Part shown: positions 55,606 through 64,000 of the stretch, in pieces
How positions within the stretch are numbered: position 1 is the stretch's first letter
How the letters are laid out: every line of letters begins with the position of its first letter
The notes under the pieces: model-generated
The model's database searches: none
Seen by the model: the letters and a program-made list of their open reading frames with translations, nothing else
Told to the model about the DNA's origin: nothing
Translations under genes and position numbers: made by a program
From: Muscardinus avellanarius
Lineage: Eukaryota; Chordata; Mammalia; Rodentia; Gliridae
Direction: 5' to 3'
Assembly: GCA_963383645.1 (NCBI GenBank)
Contig: OY726563.1
Coordinates: 39,732,831-39,796,830, forward strand
Length of the DNA stretch: 64,000 nucleotides

Positions 55606-56534
55606 TTCCTGCAAAATAAGTCTACAGGCCTTGATGGTATCATGGAAGAATTCTATCCAGAATTTTAAAAAGTAATTAACACCAATTCTACATAATCTCT
55701 TCCCCAAAACAGAGTAAGTAGGTAGGGAACAAACCGTGAGGTCACACATTACCCTGAAACCAAAACCAGACAAAGGCAGGTCAAAAGAGAGAGAAATACA
55801 GACCAATATTCCTTGTGGATATAAAAATTCTTAACAAAATATTTGCTCATATAATTTAACAATATGTAAAACGATGCACTATAACCCAGGGAGTTTATTT
55901 CAGAGAAGCAAGATTACTTCAATATTTGAGAATTAGCCAGTGCAATGCATCAGAATAATAGGCTAAACAAGAAAAATCATATAATTCTATCACTTGACAA
56001 TATTTAACACCTGTTCATGACAAAAACTCTCAGAAAATTAGCAATTTCCTCAACTTCATGATGAGTATCTATGATATCCAATGGTTAAGACTAAAAGCTA
56101 AGAAAAGTTAAGAAAAATGTGAGGATGTCCACTCACACTACTCTTACTAAAAATAGTAATGAAAGTCAGCCAGAGCAATAAGGCAAGAAGAGGAAACAAA
56201 AGGTACACTGGTTGGAAAGAACGAAACTCTCTGTTTGCAAATGACAAGATGGTCTATATAGAAAACCCTAAAGAGTCTATGAAAAGCAACCCAAAACTCC
56301 CACCAAAACCCCTCCGAGAACTAAGATGAGTTCAGCACGGTGGCAGGATACAAGACCTAACAAAACAAGTACATGCCTTCTATGCTGGAAATGACAAAAT
56401 ATTAGTGACAAATCAAAGAAGGTGTAAATTAATTGAGAAACATATGTTCATAGATTGGAAGAGAGAACATAATGAAGCTATCAATCTCTCCACACTGATA
56501 TATAGGTTTAATGTAATTCCTATTAAAATCCAAG

Positions 56535-56748
56535 AAAGTCGGACATGGTGGTGCACACTTGTAATCCCAGCATTTGAGAGGCTGAGACCGGAGGATCGCG
56601 GTCCTCGAATAGCCTCAGCTACTTAGTGAGGCCCTCTGCAACCCAGTGAGACCTTGTTTCAAAATAAAGAATAAAAAATTGGGCAGGGGGTGTAGCTCGG
56701 AGGTCAAATGTCCCTGGGTTCCATCCTCAGACCCGCAAAAAAAGAAAA
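56535..56748 (+). mobile_element. B1-dID SINE
   Basis: AGTCGGACATGGTGGTGCAC to CCATCCTCAGACCCGCAAAA; AATCCAAGA occurs on both sides. Confidence 0.93.
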
Positions 56749-57068
56749 AAGAATCCAAGATTTTATTTTAGATACAGACAAGTTTATTCTAAAATTTGTA
56801 TAAAATGGAACTAGAACAGCTAAAACAATTTTGAAAAAGAAGAAAGGAAAGAACCATTCTACCTGATAGCACTGCTTACTGTATAACTAGAGTTATCAGA
56901 ACAGTACAGTATAATTGGAGGAATAGACAAATCAATGATCCAGAACAGAATAGACAACTGATTTCTGACAAAGCAACAGAAGTATTGTAATGGAGTAAGA
57001 ATACTCTTTCTAATAAACTATACTGAAACAACTGGATAACCATGGGCAAATAAAATAAAACTTTAACC

Positions 57069-57915
57069 TTGCCGGGCGTGGTGGTGCACGCTTGTAATCC
57101 CTGCGCTTGGGAGGCGGAGACTGGAGGATGGCACAGGTTTGAAGCCAGCTGCGCTGGCTTAAGAGACCCCGTTTCAAAAATATAAAATAGGGGGAATGCA
57201 AACTAGTTCAGCCACTATGGAGATCTGTGTGGAGATTCCTTAGAAAACTGGGAATAGATCCGCCATACAATCCAGCTTTACCACTCCCGGGTATTTTTCC
57301 AAAGGGGTTGAAAACAGAGAACTACAGCAACATATGCATACCTATGTTCATAGCAGCACAACTTGTAATAGCCAAAATTTGGAAACAACCTAGGCCCCCA
57401 TCAACAGATGAATGGTTTGCAAAGTTATGGGAAATACAATGGAATTCTATTCAGCTATAAAGAAGAACAAAATTACATCATTCATAAGAAGATGGAAAGG
57501 GCTGGAAAGCATTATGTTAAGTGAGATCAGCCAAACACAGAAAGAGAAGGGACATATGTTTCCTCTAATATGCCCAAACGAGTGAGCATTGGGGATACCA
57601 GAGGAACTCCAGATAATGGAAGGGAAATCTCAGCAAAGTTTGAATGGAAAACTAAGAGAGGAAGGAGGCTAAACTTGATTGATGAGCAGCTATTTCCAAA
57701 TAGATGTAAATGTACAAATATAGCAAGGTTAGCCTGAGTATTAAGTATCGGGAGAGGGGAAGGGAAACGAGGGGTGGGGGAGAGAGCACCAAATACAGAT
57801 TAAATGTATAACATTTACTTTCAATTAAAAATAAAATAAAATAAAATAAAATAGGTCCAGGAGTGTAGCCCGGAGGTAGAAGGGCTTCCAGGAACCCCAG
57901 TACCACAAAAAAAAA
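57069..57915 (+). mobile_element. B1-dID SINE (second subfamily) split by a LINE-1 3' end
   Basis: B1 half 57069-57190 (GCCGGGCGTGGTGGTGCACG ... TATAAAATAG) and ID half 57855-57915 (GTCCAGGAGTGTAGCCCGGA ... CCCCAGTACCAC). The LINE-1 sits exactly in the A-rich linker. Confidence 0.95.
57191..57845 (+). mobile_element. 5'-truncated LINE-1 (ORF2 C-terminus and 3' UTR)
   Basis: Encodes the last part of ORF2 (MWRFLRKLGIDPPYNPAL, FIAAQLVIAKIWKQPRPPS) with a frame break near 57460, then a 3' UTR with a G-rich tract (57745-57785) and an (AAAAT)n tail. ATAAAATAG flanks it at 57182-57190 and 57846-57854. It is a close relative of the LINE-1 at the left end of the window. Confidence 0.95.
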
Positions 57916-58922
57916 AAAAACCTTTAGCCTAAACCTTGCATCTTATACAAAATTTAACTCAAAATCAACCATATACTTAAATGTAAATCATAAAACTAAA
58001 AAACACTGTAAGAAAATAAAAGAAAAACTTCAGAACTAGGGCTTGGTGATACCAAATGAATGATCCATAAAAGAAAATAATAGATATTTACATTTTCTTA
58101 AAATTAAAACTTCTGCTCTATAAAAGATGCAATTAAAAGTATTATAAGGACCGAGAAAAGCGGGGCTTAAGAGCCCCGCTAACAACAAATCTCCATTACC
58201 ACAAAATCAGCGCCTTTCATAGCCAGAAAACACCATCACCAGTGAAACAAAAAATCACCAGGCTCCAGAGAGAAAGCGGACTGAGAACAGAGCCACAGAG
58301 GAGATAACCGGCCTTGCGCCCGAGGACACGGCAGACGCGGCAGCAGCGCCATACTGCCGGCGGCACCGGCGAATTCACAGGACGGCTACAGCAAGCCGAG
58401 GTGAGCCACTGCGGAACAGCTAGGTGGGATTTCTCCGCGCAGAGGGCATCTAAAGCTCCCAGTGGCCGAGCTCAGCACACGCTGCAGGGATTCAGAGTAG
58501 AAATCAAAATCAAGAAGAAAAACACCAGCCCCATAGCCGAGGGCGTAGCAGCGGCGCCATATTGCCATCGGCGGCAGCAGCAGCGAATTCAGCGAGGCCA
58601 GTACAGCTACATCTGCGTACTCAAGAACAGTGAGTCAAATTGCGGGCCACAGAGGAGAAATCCCAGTACTGTACTCCCTGGGACTTGACCCAGTGGGGGA
58701 GGGGCGGTGGCAGAGATATCACACCATAGGAGAACGTGCAACCTGGCACCCCCCACAGTCTAAAGCAGCCTCTATCGACTCTCTGGGTCGGAGACTCTGT
58801 GATAAAACCCAGTAAAGGAGTAGTGGGGTCCGAGATACTACTGACTCGAGATCCAGAACACCTTAAGGGAAGTCATAGTGACCCAAGGGAAGAACCCAGA
58901 GAAGGCACAAACATCGGAAATC

Positions 58923-59839
58923 ATGGGAAAGAGGAATAATACTGGAGCAATAAATGCCCACAACCCCACAACATCAGAACCCGATAAAACAGAAAATCAG
59001 AGATTTCTAGAAGACCAAATCAGGAAAATAACTGTAGAAATAATAGAGGTGCTTCGAAAAGAATTCAGAGAGAGCCAAAAAGAGATAAAGGATGCAATTA
59101 ATGAAGTAAAGGCCGCAATTCAAAGCACAAACAACCGATTAGACCACATGGAGAACAGAATCTCGCTCTTAGAAGATGAGCAGTCCAAAAATGAACGCAT
59201 AGTTTCTAATCTAGAAAAAAAATCCGACAGCAGGAATCTGATATTGAAGAAATATGGGCCCATTTTAAGAGAGCTAACCTAAGAATAATTGGAATAGAGG
59301 AGGGAAAAGAAAGTGAAACCAAAGGGATCAACAATCTCTTCAAGGAAGTAATAGCCGAAAATTTCCCAAACATAGAGCAAGAGGTTGATACACAGGTCCA
59401 GGAAACTTATAGAACTCCCTTTAGAAAGGATCGGAGAAGAGGATCCCCACGCCACATAATTGTCAAAATGACCCATGTGGAAGCCAAGCAGAGAATCTTA
59501 AAAGCAACAAAAACAAAGGGCCAAGTGACATTCAGAGGCAAGCCAATTAGAATCACTCCAGACTTCCCAAACCAAGTCATGAGAGCCAGAAGGGCTTGGA
59601 GTAACATATTCCAAACTCTGAAAGCAAACAACTTCCAGCCAAAAATTTCCTACCCAGCAAAACTTTCTATCAAATTAGATGGAAAAATAAGAAGCTTCCA
59701 TGACAGACAGAAACTGAAGGAATTTATGTCTTCAAAACCAGCACTAGAGAAAATACTCAAAGAAATTAACTACAAAGAAGAAATAGGTAACACACACCAG
59801 AACCAGAGAAACAAGAGTTTCCATCCAACAGACAATTAA
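58923..59839 (+). pseudogene. ORF1 of copy B, one frameshift from open
   Basis: Starts ATGGGAAAGAGG at 58923. The only lesion I see is the loss of one A in an A-run at 59215-59222 compared with the frame seen in copy A; the reading frame is open on either side and ends TAA at 59837-59839. Domains as in copy A: coiled coil (residues about 35-105), RRM core (GIEEGKESETKGINN to PRHIIVKMTH) and C-terminal domain (FRGKPIRITPDFPNQ to KPALEKILKEI). The product would be about 305 residues and would coat RNA; it has no enzymatic part. Confidence 0.92.
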
Positions 59840-59936
59840 GATTGGTTATCTGTGGAGATTCATTATTTATGTTAATCTTTTACCTATCTCTAAATGGTAT
59901 TGTTTGCCTTTATTGTTGTTAATTTTTAGGATTTCT

Positions 59937-60545
59937 AGTTGGAATATTAATATACCTTCAGATATAGCATTTGGAAATATTTTATCCCATTCTATTAGTA
60001 ACTGTTAACTCTGTTTACATTGTCTTTGGATATACAATTTTTTTTATTTTTTAGGGAGTCTTTATACTCCTCTGTTGCCTGTGCCATTGAAATCATAACC
60101 AAGAAATCACTGCCAATTTCAATGTTGTGAGGTTTTAGGACCCAGATTTTCTCCTAAAAGTTTATAGTCTTAAGATTTATATTTAGGTCTATTATCTATT
60201 TTGAGTTAATATTTGTATATGGGATTAGGTAAGGGTCCAATTTTATTCTTTTCCATGTAATTATTATTTTTTAACAATATTTAGTTAAAAGATTATCATT
60301 TTCACCACCAAATGTTCGTGGAAACCTTGTCAAAAATAACTTGACAATATAGGGAAGAATTTAGCTCTAGGCTTTTATTTAACTCCAATGGTTTATATAT
60401 CTGCCTTTAGAATAGTACTACACTGTTTCAATTATTGTAGCTTTATATGGTTTGAAATCAGAAAATATATATCTTCTAGCTTTGTTCTTTTTCAAGATCG
60501 TTTTGGGTATCTAGAGCCCATATTCCATATTAGGATAGATTTTTT
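59937..60545 (-). pseudogene. Inverted LINE-1 ORF2 fragment carried inside copy B
   Basis: Same segment and same ends as in copy A (TAGTTGGAATATTAATATAC to TTTTGGGTATCTAGAGCCC), so it was present in the common source. Confidence 0.85.
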
Positions 60546-60763
60546 TCTGAAAAAAAATATATAAATATATGATAGTTTCACCTAAAAAATAGAAAAAAAT
60601 ATTCTCTGGTAAGAAAGAAAGCAAAAAGAAATATTGAAATGTTATCTTTAAGTCATCAAAAGCTTGGTATCAGACAAATGAAACTGTTATGTGAGATTAT
60701 CATTTTTAATTTTAGATAAATTGCCATAATACTAGATGTCAACTACTAAGCCAAGCATGGGAG

Positions 60764-60815
60764 GGAGGGATAGGGAGAGAATGGGGTGGGGATTGGGTGG
60801 GGGCTGACTGGGAAA
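60764..60815 (+). other. G-rich tract near the 3' end of copy B
   Basis: GGGAGGGAGGGATAGGGAGA then GGGGTGGGGATTGGGTGGGG. Confidence 0.8.
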
Positions 60816-60877
60816 AGTGTGCATGTATGTCTACAAAATTATGTATCCTACTATGATGTATGAATACAGTGCACCAA

Positions 60878-60968
60878 TAAAAATAAAAAAATAAAAAAAT
60901 AAAAAAATAAAAAAAAAATAAAAAATAAAAAAAAGAAATTTTAAAAAATAAATAAATAAATAAATAAA
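60878..60968 (+). repeat. A-rich tail with (AAAAAT)n and (AAAT)n
   Basis: Long impure A-tail of copy B, about 85 bases. Confidence 0.9.
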
Positions 60969-61257
60969 AGTATTATAAGACAAGATAGAATCCAGGAGAC
61001 AATATTTACAAACCATGTGTCTGACAAAAGACTATTATCTAGAATAAAGAATTCTCAAAACTCAATAAAAACCAAACAATCCAATTAGAAAATGGACAAA
61101 GACGTGAATGGTTATTTCATTAAAGAAGATATATGTATGAAAAAATAAGCATTGAAGAGGTATTTTAATATCACCAAACATGAGAGAAATGAAAATCAAT
61201 ATTACAATGAAATCTCTCTACACTCCTATTATAACAGCTGGGATCAAAAACAGTGAT

Positions 61258-61492
61258 AATAAAAGAGCTGGGCATGGCGGTGCACACGTGTAATCCCAGC
61301 ATTTGGGAGGCTGATCGTGGTTCACAGACAGCCTGAGCTACCTAGTGAGGCCCTTTGCAACTCAGTGAGACCCTGTTTCAAAATAAAGAATAAAAAATAG
61401 GGTTGGGCGTGTAGCTAGGAGGTAGAATGCCCCTGGGTTTCATCCCCAGTACTGTAAAAACCAACCAACCAGACAACAACAACAACATCAAC
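61258..61492 (+). mobile_element. B1-dID SINE with 12-bp target-site duplication
   Basis: AAAAACAGTGAT at 61246-61257 and 61493-61504. The B1 middle lacks the GAGACAGGAG segment. Tail of (CAAC)n and (AAC)n. Confidence 0.94.
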
Positions 61493-61644
61493 AAAAACAG
61501 TGATTTTATCAGGTGCTGGGGAGGATGCTGAGAAACTGGTGTTTCATATACTGGTGGGTATGCAAAACAATACAATTAATCTGGAAAATTTTTGGCAGTC
61601 TCTTAGAAATCTAAATACACATTTACCATCTGACCTAACAGTCA

Positions 61645-61732
61645 TACTCCTGGATACATGAGTACTGCTCTTGGAGACATGACTACTCTTGGACACATAC
61701 TCCTGGAAGACTACTCTTGGAGACATAAAAAA
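61645..61732 (+). repeat. Degenerate short tandem repeat
   Basis: ACTCCTGGATACATGAGTAC, GCTCTTGGAGACATGACTAC, TCTTGGACACATACTCCTGG and ACTACTCTTGGAGACATAAA share a (C)TCTTGGAGACATGACTA-type unit about 25-30 bp long within the LINE-1 fossil. Confidence 0.75.
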
Positions 61733-61854
61733 TATGCTGATGCAAAATTCTATATACAAATATTCTACTAGTAGCTTTATTTATAATAACCATAAAAGTA
61801 GAAAGTGTTTCATATTCTAGAGTTGTTAGTTTTTACTTTTGAACTTTTGTATAG

Positions 61855-61990
61855 ACTTTACTCGTTGAGCATTCATAGTTTGAAAATCTGATGTTTAAGA
61901 TGCTGTAAAATCTGAAACTTCTTGAGTATCATGGTACTCCAATATTGTGAATTTTTGATACTGATTATCAGGCTAGGATGTTCAAACTAT
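61855..61990 (-). mobile_element. Fragment of the same DNA-transposon fossil family as 18395-18696
   Basis: CGTTGAGCATTCATAGTTTG, AAAATCTGATGTTTAAGATG and CTGAAACTTCTTGAGTATCA follow the same old element end. Confidence 0.55.
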
Positions 61991-62255
61991 ACAGAGAACT
62001 GTCAAGCAGGTAACGAAGTATTATTTTTCTAGAATTTGTTATATTTGTATTTATTATAAATTTTTGAAAAGTTTGGAACATACTATAATTTATTTCTTAT
62101 TCTATAGGGAAAATTCACTTTTATATTCACATTCAGAAAAGATTCACTTTAACCTGATTCTGTATGCACAATTAAAACAGTTCCCTAAATAGTATAAAAG
62201 CTCTAGGCGTTACAAAATCAGAATCTGCTGCTAACACCCGGTATTCTAGTAGACA
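61991..62255. other. SLC9A7 intron, AT-rich unique sequence
   Basis: Nothing recognised. Confidence 0.4.
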
Positions 62256-62390
62256 GGACAAGAACATAGACTTCAGAAATTCATAAAGACTTGGATTTAG
62301 CATCACACAACCATGTTTTGGTTTCCTCATCCATAGAATACTCATAAAACCAGGATAATAACACTGTTAGTCGCCTACCCAATAGCCATC
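62256..62390 (+). mobile_element. MIR fragment, diverged
   Basis: ACTTGGATTTAGCATCAC, GTTTCCTCATCCATAGAATA and ACCAGGATAATAACACTG in MIR order. Confidence 0.65.
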
Positions 62391-62393
62391 CTC

Positions 62394-62575
62394 AGCTGAG
62401 CACAGTGGCACACACCTAAAATCCCAGTACTTGGGAGGCTGAGACAGGAGGATCACAGGTTCAAGGCCAGCCTCAGCAACTTAGTGAGACCCTGTTTCAA
62501 AATAAGCAATAAAATAGGGCTGGGGGTGTAGCTCAGAAGTAGCATGCCGTGGGCTTCAATCCCCAGTGCAATACA
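62394..62575 (+). mobile_element. B1-dID SINE
   Basis: GCTGAGCACAGTGGCACACA to TTCAATCCCCAGTGCAATAC. Confidence 0.92.
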
Positions 62576-62820
62576 CACAGATAATGTCATCCACGCGTTC
62601 TCCTTCCTCCTCGCCTAGTTCAGGTACCCTTGCCCTGCCCTGCAGCCTAAGGGCCTCAGGGAAAGCTGACCAGGTGCCCAACCCTGCATAGGACTGTTTT
62701 AATGGCCTATTTTGAAAAGGGTTATGAGAAGTACAAACAAGTCAATTGTACTCTCAGTGGAGAATTATTTGGTCCTATATATTTATGGGGGTACAGAAAA
62801 GGACTTATAACATGAATACT
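62576..62820. other. SLC9A7 intron, unique sequence
   Basis: Nothing recognised. Confidence 0.4.
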
Positions 62821-62930
62821 AGATATGGTTTAATCGGCTTCTGAGCATCCAGAGTACCTACTGGGTGACCAGGCAAATAGAAACAGGAAGTAACTTCAGA
62901 GGTCACCAAATGCAAATATTGTCAACTCTG
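62821..62930 (+). repeat. Direct repeat, left copy
   Basis: AGATATGGTTTAATCGGCTT, then GTACCTACTGGGTGACCAGG and CAAATAGAAACAGGAAGTAA. It matches 63893-64000 at roughly four of five bases by eye. Confidence 0.85.
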
Positions 62931-63287
62931 GGAGGATCAGCCTCTTCTTTTGCCCTCACCCTGTTAGGCAGAACAAAGAGACTGTAAATTTTATTTATCA
63001 GGTTTAGATTCCCAAGGGTAGATTATTTTCCTTCATCCAACCCTTGACATTTATGCAAGGAAGTTGAATTTCTTATGATCCCACATTGCATGACATCAAA
63101 GTAGTCCTTAGCAGGGCAACCCTTCTTATAGGCGGTATGGCATGAGGGTTGAGCATGTGCACTCTGTTTTGAGACTGCCTGGGTTTGTTAAGACTGGCTG
63201 GGTTCAAATTCTAGCTTGTCCATTTATAGCTCTTTGATCTTGGGCAAGTTGCTGCTCTGTGTCTCAGTGTCCTCAACTCTAAAATGG

Positions 63288-63320
63288 ACACACACGAGAT
63301 GTTGTGTGTGTATGTATGTA

Positions 63321-63353
<33 letters not shown>

Positions 63354-63450
63354 GAATGTATCACTTTGCATCTCACTATGATGTGTAATTGATGTATATG
63401 ATGTATAATCACACTGTATCAATAAATTATTAAAAATTAAAAATACGATG
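63288..63450 (+). mobile_element. Short 3' end of a LINE/HAL1-type element
   Basis: After a (TATG)n/(TA)n stretch comes ATCTCACTATGATGTGTAAT and CTGTATCAATAAATTATTAA, a diverged relative of the 3' end shared by the ORF1-only elements (CCCACTATGATGTATGAATA). Confidence 0.65.
63308..63354 (+). repeat. (GTAT)n-(TA)n microsatellite
   Basis: TATGTATGTATGTATATGTG then (TA)n of about 12 units. Confidence 0.92.
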
Positions 63451-63560
63451 GAGATAATAGTATTATCTTTCTTACAGGAATATCATGAGAATTATCTTCA
63501 TATATGCATGACATATCAAATGATGCCTGTAGCACAAATCTAAGTGATGGTTATGACTGT

Positions 63561-63892
63561 CAACAATAAGCTCCTACCTGGATATGAAGGTTTAAACACA
63601 CTAGCCCTTTGCAGCTGGCAGTGGTCAAGCCCAGGAAGCCCTTCCTGCCATCAGTACAAAAGTCTCTTCCCATGGAAGAGACTATTCTTTCATATTCTAG
63701 TTTTCTCCCTGACTGCAAGAATGGCTGGAAGATCCTTGTTTGTTTTTTCTCCCCCAAGCTCTGTAGGTGCTACAGCTGTCCTGTGCAGTTTTACATCTAC
63801 AGAAGGGAATAGCAAACGAAAAGCCCGCAGGGGGGAAACAGCGCCACCTTGTGGTTCATCAGAGAACAATTCCTCACATCTTGGCACTACCC
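63561..63892. other. SLC9A7 intron, unique sequence
   Basis: Nothing recognised; the short ORFs on both strands have no splice support. Confidence 0.4.
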
Positions 63893-64000
63893 AGATATGG
63901 TTTAATGAGGCTCTGAGCACCCAGGGCACCTACTGGGTGACCAGACAAATAGAAGCAGGAAATAAGCTCAGAGGTCACAAGATCACAATCTTGGTGATCC
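63893..64000 (+). repeat. Direct repeat, right copy (runs off the window)
   Basis: AGATATGGTTTAATGAGGCT, then GCACCTACTGGGTGACCAGA and CAAATAGAAGCAGGAAATAA, 1072 bases after the left copy. Confidence 0.85.

Larger units (their letters stand above)
58149..60964 (+). mobile_element. ORF1-only LINE-1 derivative (HAL1-like), copy B, about 2.8 kb
   Basis: Same order of parts as copy A: CpG-rich 5' UTR with paired modules (58149-58870), ORF1 (58923-59839), inverted ORF2 piece (about 59937-60545), AT-rich segment, G-rich tract (60764-60815), shared 3' end and A-rich tail. A 15-bp perfect target duplication, TAAAAGTATTATAAG, lies at 58134-58148 and 60965-60979. It begins about 19 bases short of copy A's start (GACCGAGAAAAGCGGGG). 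It is inserted into the ancient LINE-1. Confidence 0.95.
54915..61800 (+). mobile_element. Ancient LINE-1 ORF2 to 3' region, split into seven pieces
   Basis: Pieces on the plus strand: 54915-55237, 55470-55515, 55606-56534, 56749-57068, 57916-58148, 60965-61257 and 61493-61800. They read in ORF2 order: CTAGTTCTTGGAAAAGATCA, the degraded RT active-site region (TTTGCAAATGACAAGATGGT), GGACATATGTT-independent C-terminal blocks such as GAAAATGGACAAAGACGTGA, and the end near TAGCTTTATTTATAATAACC. Six later insertions separate them: four SINE events (one itself split by a younger LINE-1) and one ORF1-only element among them. It is non-coding. Confidence 0.85.
63160..63560 (+). mobile_element. MIR split by a LINE/HAL1-type tail
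   Basis: GGCTGGGTTCAAATTCTAGC, TTGATCTTGGGCAAGTTGCT and CTCAACTCTAAAATGGA, then an insertion (about 63288-63450), then GATAATAGTATTATC as expected in MIR directly after AAAATGGA. Confidence 0.85.

Noticed and set aside
63560..63757. Further SLC9A7 exon upstream of the 60-nt exon
   Set aside because: The minus-strand ORFs near the right end show no exchanger membrane-segment wording and no matching splice phase.

Overview
The window is mammalian nuclear DNA, most likely from a squirrel-family rodent (ground squirrel or marmot type). The main evidence is the dominant SINE, present in dozens of copies on both strands: a B1-like 7SL-derived half joined by an A-rich linker to an ID-like, tRNA-derived half with recognisable A and B boxes. 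That fusion (B1-dID/MEN type) is known from Sciuridae and their relatives. The species call is an inference; the repeat structure is read directly.

The only host gene I can support is SLC9A7 (endosomal/TGN Na+(K+)/H+ exchanger NHE7) on the minus strand. Its last five coding exons lie at 49944-50003, 41722-41785, 28973-29055, 23158-23263 and 16584-16835. All have GT/AG borders, their phases fit, and together they give 187 codons of the cytosolic C-terminal tail. The membrane exchanger domain lies beyond the right edge. The stop codon is at 16584-16586. Unique AU-rich sequence continues to an AATAAA at 9749-9754, so the 3' UTR may be as long as about 6.8 kb. SLC9A7 is X-linked in human (Xp11.3), and the density of LINE-1 here fits an X-chromosome location.

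Layout: 1-7080 is a nearly complete, decayed LINE-1 on the minus strand (ORF2, ORF1 and a 5' UTR with a GC-rich degenerate tandem array). From 7131 to 9722 is a cluster of SINEs and a DNA-transposon fossil. From 9723 to 16583 is the probable SLC9A7 3' UTR. From 16836 to the right end are SLC9A7 introns filled with SINEs, microsatellites, MIR, hAT and mariner fossils and two palimpsests of ancient LINE-1 (26265-28205 and 54915-61800).

The most unusual content is a LINE-1-derived element with ORF1 but no ORF2 (HAL1-like). It occurs twice near full length (35227-38007 and 58149-60964) and once as a 426-bp deletion derivative (27243-27668). In both long copies the place of ORF2 is taken by about 620 bp that reads as an inverted (antisense) piece of an old LINE-1 ORF2, followed by a G-rich tract and a shared 3' end. 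Target-site duplications flank all three, so this chimera was mobilised as a unit and must have borrowed reverse transcriptase in trans.

I see no bacterial, plasmid or CRISPR sequence, no toxin genes, no functional RNA gene and no second host gene.
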